Below, one piece after another: positions 1-8,700 of a stretch of 21,369 nucleotides of DNA; position 1 is the stretch's first letter; every line of letters begins with the position of its first letter. Source of the stretch: Echinostoma caproni (taxonomy: Eukaryota; Platyhelminthes; Trematoda; Plagiorchiida; Echinostomatidae). The stretch lies in NCBI GenBank assembly GCA_900618425.1, contig UZAN01047479.1, positions 4,969 to 26,337 on the forward strand, given 5' to 3'. Below the pieces are notes generated by a model that made no database searches, was not told where the DNA came from, and saw only the letters and a list, made by a program, of their open reading frames with translations. Position numbers and translations under genes: made by a program.

Positions 1-1498
1 TGAATCCGTTTCTTTATTTGTTCCTTGTCTTGCAAGAATGTATCCCGGACTCCGCAATCGTTTAGTCTCAGTTGACTTTTTTGTGTTAAACGTCTGACTT
101 TATTTCCCTCTATTTTCTTCCCTTGCCTCGGTCTCAGTTTATTTAAGCTTTATTTGTTCTTTGTCGTTTCATTCCTGTTTTACGTTTTTAGTGTACAAAT
201 GATTGTCAACCCTATTCTGTGACTCTCCGTTCCGTCTCAAAGTTCCTACATTATTGTCTCACATTCACATCTCGCTCTCTGTGTGTATCGATCCTCCACA
301 CTGACCTCAATTCACATACAAGCTGTCTTTCATGCCCACCTGAAATGCGCCCATCTTGTACGTTACGGATAACCGAATGATCACTTCATCCCCCCCGACA
401 CACACGCAGTTTCGGGCTGCTCTAATTTGATATGGTTTTGCACTGATTTCCATCTTGTGTTTTCTTCCCTGTTAGTTTCTACCGTTGCTCTCAATTGGGT
501 ATGAAATCAATATTCACCGGTTCCCCTAGCCACCATTTTCATTCTCGTTCTTCCGTGTAACCATAAATGAACAGACAGCAGCAAAAAACACCGGTGTTCT
601 CCGTTTCATAGTGCACATCATCGACGGACAGCCTCCATCCCCTCACTATTTCTGCGAACAAGTTGTACATCAAACCTCGTGTTTGCTATGGTTTGTATAT
701 GCTCTCCCCTCCAATGTACCCTCCTCAAATTAATGCCTCCTTCACTCTGATGATCGCTCCTGGACGTCTCATTCATTCATCCACGCACACGGTTTTATCG
801 GTTAGACTCGATCCTTTATGCCAGTGTTCTACGTCTCCATCCGTCATATTGACATAACCACTGATCTTCTTAACCCTTCTTTTCTGAAACACAAGGTACA
901 TTTGTTCTTAATAGTGCAACATTTCTCAATCTGTCATTTGCTTTTTTTTGCACCGTTTTACCGAACTGTTCATCTATTTGAATCATCCCCGTCGCTGAAT
1001 TGTCCCACGTGATCATCGGTATCGTTGTTCCATCCAGACTGCTGTTCTGTTCCCTAGTCTCTTCCTACCGGCGCGATAGAAGCTGGGGAGATTTGCTTTC
1101 CATGTGTACATAGTATATGCGCGCTTCCCTGATCGTTTTCTCCCAATTGAGCTCCTTAGGCAAACACATGTTTCTGAGTCATATTTCTCCCCCTTGCATC
1201 ATCATTATGATCTGTTCAGGATATCCGTTCGGTTCAACGTGGATGCCACTGTGAACTTACGGACTGCAATCTTATCCATTCAATTGTTCTGTTCCTTCAC
1301 TTTCCTATTCAATGTGAACTGTCTTGTCCGAAAAAATTCCTGATTGTTTTTTTTTAAACTGTATTACTTAACAGTGCTTCCTTCTTTATCGGATCCCATC
1401 ACAGTTCACACCCGGTCCTGAAAAACTGTCACAGATGCAACAATCCAAGCTCTGTCCCCTTTTTGCCCCGGTTTCGGGTTCTTGTTGACTCTCCTCTC

Positions 1499-1519
1499 TC
1501 GTTCGTTCGCTCGCTCGCC
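1499..1519 (+). repeat. CGTT/CGCT simple repeat
   Basis: About five imperfect tetranucleotide units, TCGT followed by TCGC, lie in the pyrimidine-rich tract just upstream of the TATA-like motif. Confidence 0.6.
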
Positions 1520-1571
1520 CTTTTTCCTTCTGCCCTCGATTGTTGTCTGTTTCATGTGAGCACCCCGTGGC

Positions 1572-1592
1572 GGGGATTTCCCGGGATATAAA
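1572..1592 (+). promoter_or_regulatory. kappaB-like site next to TATA-like box
   Basis: An exact GGGGATTTCCC (1572-1582) fits the Rel/NF-kappaB consensus and lies 4 bases before TATAAA (1587-1592), in a locally GC-rich patch. Such a pair would suit an inducible polymerase II core promoter firing rightward near 1615-1625. No initiator and no recognised gene follows, although a coding-like island starts near 1846. The evidence is motif matching only, and chance is a real alternative. Confidence 0.2.
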
Positions 1593-1845
1593 CACAGGCA
1601 CCAGAATCCACCGAATGGTCCGGTCTAAATTGTTGGCTTTCTCATTTTTTTTTTCCATTTCTTATCATGATATCATTCAGCCTTGTCTTGTCGTTTTTAT
1701 TCTCGAATTCTCTATACGAGAGAGGTTAAGAAGGCTCACGGAAAAAAAGCACAATGGTGACCTATAAAGAATGAGATAGCAGTAGATAGATGGCATTAGA
1801 TATTTTTTTCCGTTTCGTACTCCCGTCTCCCTCCAAAGGGGCTGA

Positions 1846-2133
1846 GGGTTTCTTCTTTCTAATCTGGGGACGCAAACCGGTTGGCATCAGTTTTTCTACT
1901 CCGGTCCTAATGGCCACCGACCCTCTGCTATTTTGTTCACCTTTCGAGAAGATGAATTTTCTTGTAGAACAGTCAACCGGAGTTTTCAGTTTGCCAAAGC
2001 CAGACTCGCCGGGCAGCGGGAGGTATGTGAAAACAGCAATGCGCCGGTGTCCATTTCATCGGATCATACGCTCTTCGGACGGGGTCGAACGTCCAAAGTG
2101 CCAATGACGAATACCACAACCATGTATGTGTAA
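1846..2133. other. GC-rich island open in several frames
   Basis: On the plus strand, the frame 1846-2133 has 95 codons without a stop and ends at GTG TAA; a consensus donor GTAAGT lies at 2130. A second plus frame has an ATG at 1910 and meets a good donor (GGGAG|GTATGT) after 2022. The minus strand also has a long open frame across the same bases. Local GC is higher than in the flanks. I recognise no domain in any frame. It may be a real exon, an old repeat, or simply a stop-poor GC-rich stretch; strand and frame cannot be chosen by eye. The next 200 bases (2284-2367 plus, 2238-2489 minus) hold further weak open frames of the same ambiguous kind. Confidence 0.25.
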
Positions 2134-2795
2134 GTGAGTGTGGTTGGTTTGGAATCAAGCTTTTCACCAAACTCCCCTAGATGAACTACTGGTGGTCCAC
2201 TAACCAGATTAGTTCTGGATGTCGGTTTTTTGTCCTCTCACTTTTGTAAGAAAACATTGAGTATCGGTGCTTCCTCGGCATAGGCTATTTGAGACACTTG
2301 GCCGTATAAGAGCATTTCGCGAAGTGCAACGGAAGAATGGCTATCCCCACACCGGCCTGGAGCAACTGTAAGAAATATGAGAATCGCAATCTCGACCAAC
2401 TGAATTGGAGCCTCGGCTTTAGCGGCCTCTATTGGAATTGAGCCAGAAATTGGAAATTGAATTCGAGTTACGATCCTACTTCCTTGCATTTTCTTAACAA
2501 GTCACAAGTGACCTTCCGTATGTTGCTATGTCGAAATTCCCGTGTTTACTTGTTTAAGTGGATAACCGCGGAACGTTTGTGTTACGTGAGAGTGTGATGA
2601 TGATCATTTTCCGACGACAAGGTGTATCAAGTTCAAAATGGAAAGTCGTCGTTTCGTAGAATTACATCTGCACTTTATCTACTTTAGGCAACCTAACGTA
2701 TCGCCCTAGTATTGTAGCGAGAAGGCGAGCTGATTGGGAAAACGTTTATTGATCCAATTCAAAAACAACTGGTGTATGCGTCCAATTATACATAT

Positions 2796-3044
2796 TCAAT
2801 TCTTAACCGCGCGCCAGAATGATTCATGCCTCTTTCTGTTGATCAATCCCTGCTGGTTTTGGTCCGCACTTGACACGTACGTTGCCTCTTCTTCCGCGTG
2901 CCGTTCCGACTGGTTTGACCCGATCGTAGCGCGAGATACGGTGATCGACAGCTCCGACGTTGTGGCATTCGGTGGATACCTTTCTGGCTGGATGCGGATT
3001 GTCTGTCGGGCTGTAATTGTTGAATCGTTCGTTTCTGGTGGTAG
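2796..3044 (-). other. ATG-less open frame, possible exon or Gag remnant
   Basis: On the minus strand, 82 codons run from just after a TGA (3047-3045) to a TGA at 2798-2796 with no ATG. Codon use is coding-like: purine-rich first positions and little G at second positions. The predicted product is S/T/N/E-rich with no recognised domain. A second minus frame (3051-2824) contains a stretch with C-x2-C-x4-H-x4-C spacing, with V and Y at the second and fourth cysteine positions. This is what a decayed retroviral-type zinc knuckle could look like, so a retrotransposon Gag remnant is possible. The plus strand is open here too. Treat this as a coding-like GC-rich island of uncertain identity. Confidence 0.25.
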
Positions 3045-3130
3045 TCAACATTGTCTCTCGAAGTACTTCCAGCCGCTACCTCTGCTTGGATGGCCCCATT
3101 CCTGATTCTCTTTGTATCACCTTTTATCAC

Positions 3131-4307
3131 AGTCTGACAGGGGAATCATTTCTCTTTTAATACATGGATCAAGAACTATTTGTTCGAACCATTGATCCTC
3201 ACTTGCGCCGAAATCCACGTGATGCTTCACCTGGTGAGGTCTTGAAGATAGGCCAGTAGCGATCTGAATTCACAAATGTTCGCGTTGCCATAGGTCAAAT
3301 CATCGACATACATCAGTTGATAGACTTGCATTGCTCATCTCTCACCTACCACTGGAGGGCGCACTAGTTCTAAGTGTTCACCGTTGCAGTATGTTGATCA
3401 AGTACGTAAAAGCTATTCAAACGACTGCACACAGCCGTGTGGTCAACTAAGCCGGTGATTCAAGGCCAGGAGCTGTGTTCCACGATGGTGTTCATTTTTT
3501 TCGCCTCTCGTATTCAATTTATTTTTGCACTCACTGGAGAGATGGTACTCGTCCGTCAGACTGCTATATGTGGTTCTGGTATGAACAATTCAACTTCAAC
3601 CTGGTTTCGATTGGTGCATCGTGCTTTAAGTGTTGGTGTAGAGAATCTTTCTTGAGGGATATATCTCTGAACAATCCATTGGTATGAGCGCTGTATGGTT
3701 GGTCTGCTGAAAAGCAAAAAATCGTTCCTTTTTTATTCGTTCCCATTCAGCTCACAGCTTCCAGTTTGCAACGTCATTTCTCCAGCGCACGTATGCATTA
3801 TTAGATTACCCCTAAAATGTCTGCTGAATTAGCTCTCTTGCATGATTCACCAATGTGATTAACCTTCGCCCCCTCCCGTCCTTGTGCCTTTTGTTTTCTA
3901 TAAATGAAAAGGGTTCGGCAGATCTGGTTGATTGCGTAACAATAGCATACTCGAATCGATACCAATTAGTTGCATTCTTCTGACAGGATCGGACGATTGT
4001 GGTTTCATCAGTCAGACAACAGTAAATCAGGTCGATTGAATTGATGAACTGCAATTGGAAGCATAGTTTCCCCGTAACGAATTGGAATGAAGAAGCCCAA
4101 AACACGGGTTTGCATAATGTATCCCCTGGATCATCTGTTCGCTGAATCTGTGCACATGCACATTACTGCAATCTATATGATCATTAATATATGGTAAGTA
4201 AATGACAGAATCATAGGCGGAGAAAGATTATGGTCAAAATTACTCACCACACACATTTGTTACCAAGGTAACGTCAGAGTGATTAGCAATTCACGCTGTT
4301 TATACAG
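3131..4307. other. No recognised feature
   Basis: This stretch has ordinary composition. Short open frames occur on both strands (for example 3437-3687 plus and 3812-4105 minus), but none has a recognisable domain or convincing paired splice signals. A GGTTCGAAC word near 3185-3195 (minus) lacks the rest of a tRNA-like promoter. Confidence 0.4.
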
Positions 4308-4456
4308 TTTCGGATGTTAATTTTGGTCTGCAGTATGCACGTGTACAAATGCAACGAAATGATCCGGACCTGCAATTATCGAGAGCTCCTGAATGGGGAG
4401 TGACCCTTCGTGAACTATTAAACCAAATACGTGAACTGTACAAACGGCGATTTTGA
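4308..4456 (+). CDS. Candidate terminal exon, unknown protein
   Basis: A plausible splice acceptor (TTTATACAG) ends at 4307. The following frame stays open for about 48 codons to TGA at 4454. The predicted end is charged and helical, with L-R-E-L-L-N-Q-I-R-E-L-Y-K-R-R as its last clear segment, which looks like an amphipathic helix. I do not recognise the family, and no upstream exon was found. About 50 open codons can occur by chance, so the case rests on composition plus the acceptor. It lies just beyond the 3' end of the minus-strand LINE and is not part of it. Confidence 0.22.
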
Positions 4457-4504
4457 GAACATTGCTCATGGCTTCTGCTCACGATCAATCGATTTGCATC
4501 GGAG

Positions 4505-4560
4505 TATTTATGTATGTATGTATGCATGTAGGTAGATATGTAAGTATTATATACGTATGT
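4505..4560 (+). repeat. TATG/TGTG microsatellite, probable LINE tail
   Basis: TATG units (4505-4530) grade into interrupted TATG and GTGTG sequence. On the minus strand this reads CATACATACATA and lies about 190 bases past the end of the LINE reading frame. That is the expected place and form for an RTE 3' tail, so it probably marks the 3' boundary of the element. Confidence 0.6.
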
Positions 4561-5911
4561 GGTTGTGTGCGTGTGTTTAGTTGAGTTTAGTTTATCTAAC
4601 CAATAATCATGAACAATCCTACGGTAGCTTTTATTGATTTATTTTGGCTACTCATTTGAATGAGTAAGTGAAGTAAACGCTGGAAGCAGTGTCCATGTGA
4701 AATGGAGGAGCCAGGAGATCTTGGTTGAAAAGAAACTGAATAGATGCCACCACTGAAAACATTCAGCCAAATCACTCAGAGTCTGCAATCATCGGTTACG
4801 CTGATCCCGAGGTCACCACCCGGGAATCCTGACTCAGATTTATGGTCAAGTCTTCTGCTCAGAGTTTTCAGACCCTCTTTCCGGATCACCGTTTGATCAC
4901 ATTTTCCGCCCACAACCAGTATTGAGAAACACCGCAAGTCGGGGAAGCCGAACAAGTGAGACGCGTGGCATTGATGATGTCACCTCGGTTGGTGTGATGA
5001 AACGTTTACATACAAATTGCCAAGATCGGCGAACAGCCTAAATGGAATTTAGTTCATCCGAGCTACGAGAACCGATTTTCATATGTTTTAGCTAACACAA
5101 TCTTTGAAAGTCGAGTACACAATCAAGTGGGCTACTCAGATCACACTTAACCCCATCAGAACAAGTCGGTTTTCGCCTCCAGGCTAGCGCAGGCGGGGTA
5201 GATAACACCGTTCGAAATCCAAAAGTATATTTTGTCCTGTCCTGAAGCTACCGTAGGTGTCGCAAATCAGCAGTCACAATCGGAGCCTTTCGCGTGCGTT
5301 CTGAACCTTCATCTGATATTTGTTCACTAGATTTAACGTTACTGTCCAAACAGCAAAATTTATCCACTATACATGTTATTTTCCCAGCTTAGGTGACATC
5401 TGGCGCTGGACCAACATATTTCTACGGAAAAGTTTTCAGAGTAATATCAGTCACAATTGAACAGGAGAGTAGGTTTAAAGCCTTGAAGAACTCCACTTTC
5501 TGTGATGAATTCGAACGAAGAAAAGTAGTGAGCTGGAATTGTGGTTTGGCTATTTTGCATATACAGAATTTCAGCTATTGAGAGATACCTCTCCGGCGCA
5601 CTCCTCATGGGAGGATAACCCCAGAGTACAATGCAGCCAAATAAAACGAATATCATCTTTGGACCAAGGAAATCCGATGGGCTTATCTCTGGGCTAGAGG
5701 ATGTGATCAAAAGTGAAAATATGATCAATACAATCTCGGCCAAGTCTAAAACCACCGTTGACGTGCTACAGACAATCCACGAAGCATAATGTCAACAAGA
5801 ACTTTGCAGAGGATGTTGAATAGACTAACTCCTCCCTGGTTTTCGCAATAGAATCCATCACCTTCCCGGTCATAAGTGCGATTTCTGATACATCATCTAG
5901 TTGGGACTTTT

Positions 5912-6250
5912 TTCACTTTCCAATACTGAACCCCGGTCTCTCCGATCTGGTTAGAACCTTGGTCCTTTGAAGCCGTTGGAGGATAACCCAATTCAGACCA
6001 GAAGTCTTATGAATCTCCTCCCTTCCTGAGGGTAATGGAAAATTTGTTTTGATTATGTGGCGGATTTCCTCGTGTACAGAGCAAATGATGTGTGAACTGA
6101 ACATCTAAAAAGGACTGGATAGGTGTATCAATCCGATTCGGTCGCATCAGCAGTGTGAATTCATGGACACAACTGGGGATTGAACCGAACGGGCCTCCAC
6201 TGTATACCATCCACCTGACCAGGGGGTAGGTTATCAGATTATTTCTCCTT
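5912..6250 (-). mobile_element. tRNA/hammerhead SINE nested in the LINE
   Basis: This block interrupts the LINE between its RT entry segment (last match near 6290) and the V-P-T motif at 5907-5899. On the minus strand it has a box A-like TGGTCAGGTGG (6221-6211) and a box B-like GGTTCAATCCC (6186-6176), as in tRNA-derived promoters. A hammerhead-like core, CTGATGC to GATAC (6150-6125), lies 36 bases after the start of box B. The remaining body to about 5912 is not LINE-like and ends in GTGAAAAAA. Both ends are approximate and I found no clear target-site duplication. Some LINE sequence may also have been deleted at the site. Confidence 0.6.
6125..6150 (-). ncRNA. Hammerhead ribozyme relic in nested SINE
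   Basis: The core CTGATGC (consensus CTGANGA) is followed by a stem-loop CCG-AAT-CGG and then GATAC where the consensus has GAAAC. The spacing from core to GAAAC equals that in the Sm-alpha hammerhead (19 bases). The A-to-C change in the first core block and the A-to-T change in the second should abolish self-cleavage. The segment ACACTGCTGA just before and into the core is shared with the copy at 11016-11025. Confidence 0.45.
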
Positions 6251-7450
6251 TTGCCTATATACACACGATTGTGTATACTTTGAGTTCCCAGATTCGGTCC
6301 TCAAATTGTGACGTTTAACTTGCACTGATGATAACACCCAGCGCCAGTTATTCAGCACTTCTTGGGGTTTAGGTTCACCTTTAAGTTTGCTCTCTGCTCG
6401 AAGAAATTCACCCGGTAAATTATTTCTCTGGTGGCTCCTGTTTCAGAAGAAGATTTGATATTAGCCACAAGCAGAAGCATGAGGTGACAAGTTTCATATC
6501 GATAAAGACTTTTTGAACTGTACCTAAACATATTATCCCCATGACTGAAGTTGGGGTTGCTGAATATGAATCCGCCTGCCGTCAGACTCCCTAATAACTT
6601 CAGTTGTATATCTACCTTCCGCGGTTCTATTTTCCTAATTAGGTGGAAGTGATTGCTACTCTTATAAATGGTGGCAGCCTTCTCGAGATCTGTTCCGATT
6701 GCTGCGCACTGCTTCTCGTGGTCATTCCTCAGGTACTTAAATAACTGGCTTTGAAGGCATTTGCGCGCAGAGTAAAAATTAGTTTCCGTAGGAATTGCGC
6801 TGTGCGTTTCCATTGAAACTTATGACACCGTGATCGATTTTAATACATCACTGAGAAGATTTCGGCGGTTTTCATGTGAAACGGTGTCTATTCTTGTGGC
6901 AGACGTTGGTGTTCGAAAAGAACAGTTCGTTGAAGTACACGATCTCTGTTATCTTTTGGTTAGCTGCATAGACACCTCTGTGATTTACCCAGGGATCCCA
7001 CACTTGGGTTGAATTTGACAGCGTTTATCACGGTGTCTGCTGAGCGAAACTTTTGAAGCTATCCAGACGGTCCGTGTGAATGCATCTTCCGTTTCAGGTG
7101 AACTGCACAATCCATACGCCTGGATAACTGCGGTCTTCGGATGCCAAAATGGCCTGAAATGCGAGGGATAAAGTGGGAGAATACGCTTGGGTGTGAGAAC
7201 ATGTTTTACATGCTCGTTTTGGAGATACAGTCTACGAGTAACTTGTAAGTTTCATGGTTTCTGACTGTGGTAGGTTAATCTGGTAGAGTGTCCTGACATT
7301 GAATGGTAGGCCTTCGGATTTTGGTTCGGCTTGTTGTTTGTTGGTGCTTTTATTGTCGGTCCGACGTTCGGGACTTAGCCCTATCCCCATGCATAGAGTG
7401 AAACAGGCTGGAAGTGGACGGGACAGAATCCTATTTGCTTAGGGGCTGTC

Positions 7451-8700
7451 TAGCTTGGACTCTCTGCAGCTGTTCCATCAATTACGAAACATTTGGCCTT
7501 AAATGTGTTGGCAAATAATGGTAACAAAAGTGACCGCATTGCAACCACATTGTTCTGGCGCTTTAATTCACCACTGGATTGAAACTGGACATTGTGCGGG
7601 CATTCGAATATGCATAACGTACAGTTTCATGGGGTTGCAATAGGCAATTACGATAGCTTCTCCTGCTATTGACAGTAGGCCCCTGTACCCTGTACTATTT
7701 CGTCCATCTAGCTGGAGTCTTTTGATCATCGAATGGTTTATTCTTTTAAGGTCTTACAATCGCTACTTTCGAGTTACATTAACGTGATTTTGTTGAATGA
7801 TGTGCAGTTTATTTGTATGGTCCCGTGTTTCATTTGTGAGTTTGAGCTCCGTTAGTTTCAGATCGCAATTTTACCTAATTGCGTGTGGTCAGAGATTTCT
7901 CAAAACAGACGAACAGTAACCACGTAACAGGGTACGAAAAATATGTTATTGATCCAGTCTGTCATAAGTCAGTTACAATGGAGCATCAAACAAAATTGAC
8001 TCAAACTATTTGTAGTATTCTTACAAAAAAAAACAATTGCTAAATGACGCGCAACATTAAGTACAACTTCGTTAAGATCTGTTTTAAACATTCAAATGCA
8101 ATAGAATTTTAGTACCGAGTTTTACCTCACAAAATACCAGCGCCTGGAAAAAAGATTAATTTCTACTCCTTTCCTGATCTACTTTGTATGTGGTAAATCA
8201 ATACAAATATTCATTCTGCTATCCACAGACTGAGAACGCATGTTTTCTTTCCAAGCAAAGTTCGTTAGGTTATTAAACGTTGTATATATTCTTATTCGAT
8301 CCTTCTAAAAAAGTATTCGAATCGATTCATCGAGAGAATAGATCCCCGGAAGATTTGATTGCCTGAAGTCAACTGCCGACTTTGATCTGTGCATGGTTTA
8401 CACCTACCCCCCCCCCAAAAAAAAAACGAAACATTTTCAAAATTTGTACTGTTTGGTAAAAGTTATTGCACTGAGTCAAACCTCTGATATCGACTAAATC
8501 AATATGCTTCATATAGATGAACGATTTCCTGTGCAATACTGCGAATTAGCTCTACTGATTAGGGAGATGGATGAAATACATGCAGATAGATTCTAGTCAG
8601 TTGACTGTATTCAAATAAGGTAGTCAATCAAGTTTCAGTCAACTGCTCACAGGCCGTTTATTTTTTCCACAAGGCAATCCTTGGATATCCGTTCGCTAAA
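7451..8700. other. AT-rich, no gene recognised
   Basis: I see no open frame above background and no recognised repeat, apart from A-runs near 8025 and the C10A10 junction at 8407. The first part may still belong to the leader of the LINE. Confidence 0.4.
8407..8426 (+). repeat. C10-A10 homopolymer junction
   Basis: Ten C are followed directly by ten A. Such runs are unstable in replication and hard to sequence, so the exact lengths should not be trusted. If a retrotransposed element ended here, the A-run could be its tail, but nothing recognisable precedes it. Confidence 0.8.

Larger units (their letters stand above)
1..1700 (+). repeat. Pyrimidine-biased low-complexity tract
   Basis: The top strand is markedly T+C rich for about 1.7 kb. 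Two hand-counted 60-base blocks (61-120 and 241-300) hold only 16 and 19 purines. The bias ends near 1700, where purine-rich sequence begins. Short words recur without a clear unit: TTGTCGTTT near 161 and 1688, and TTCTGTTCC near 1046 and 1288. I see no gene; the small open frames follow from the missing purines. It could be a very degenerate tandem array, an expanded CTTT-type simple sequence, or one side of a strand-asymmetric intron. Confidence 0.55.
4715..7305 (-). pseudogene. RTE endonuclease/reverse transcriptase ORF, broken
   Basis: The intact family protein joins an AP-type endonuclease, which nicks target DNA, to a reverse transcriptase that copies the element RNA at the nick. Surviving RT blocks are G-D-x3-C-E-N-x-G-G-V-S-L (5862 downward), GFRLGRDCIDHIF (about 5753-5710), PERY (5596) and SGVLQG (5497-5480, the equivalent of the family's SGVRQG-type block). 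I could not find the Y-A-D-D catalytic motif; it should lie near 5400-5340, where frames are scrambled. Downstream, SDE and ADLRHL (5316, 5271-5254) match the region after the catalytic core. At least three in-frame stops and several frame changes rule out a working enzyme. The longest surviving frame, 153 codons at 6813-6352, is the endonuclease-to-RT linker. Confidence 0.8.
4505..7450 (-). mobile_element. Decayed RTE-type non-LTR retrotransposon
   Basis: Read on the minus strand, the parts of an RTE-clade LINE appear in order: N-terminal endonuclease (FNVRTLYQI, 7303-7277), late endonuclease (SNTNVCHKNRHR then IDH, 6916-6830), linker (LRNDHE, EKAA, LIRKIEPRK, 6813-6600), reverse transcriptase (5862-5390), C-terminal region (5316-5250) and the very C-terminus (PGW.PRDQRNR then QWW, about 4824-4747). 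It closes with two AATAAA words (4643-4638, 4635-4630) and a CATA-type microsatellite, as RTE tails often do. Stops and frameshifts are frequent, about 400 bases of endonuclease appear missing, and a SINE is inserted at about 5912-6250. The 5' edge is approximate: sequence to about 7450 may be the element's leader. Identification rests on remembered family motifs. Confidence 0.85.

Noticed and set aside
5240..5316. Apparent hammerhead SINE copy (GGTTC, then ACTGCTGATTTGCGACACC 37 bases later, minus strand)
   Set aside because: In frame it reads as the LINE C-terminal region (SDE...ADLRHL) in its correct place in the element, so the similarity to the SINE core is coincidental.
5393..5789. Plus-strand open frames at 5393-5581 and 5619-5789 with acceptor-like starts
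   Set aside because: They are antisense shadows of the LINE reverse transcriptase, whose motifs are unmistakable on the minus strand.
5605..5992. GGAGGATAACCC repeated at about 5610 and 5978
   Set aside because: A shared 12-mer is expected by chance several times in a window this long, and the flanks do not match.
6352..6813. The longest open frame (153 codons, minus) as a host gene
   Set aside because: LRND, EKAA and PRK motifs place it as the RTE endonuclease-to-RT linker, part of a dead element.
7000..7060. Possible plus-strand hammerhead relic (GGGTTGAATTTG, then CTGCTGAGCGAAAC)
   Set aside because: It has no stem II and wrong spacing, and it lies inside the endonuclease part of the minus-strand LINE.
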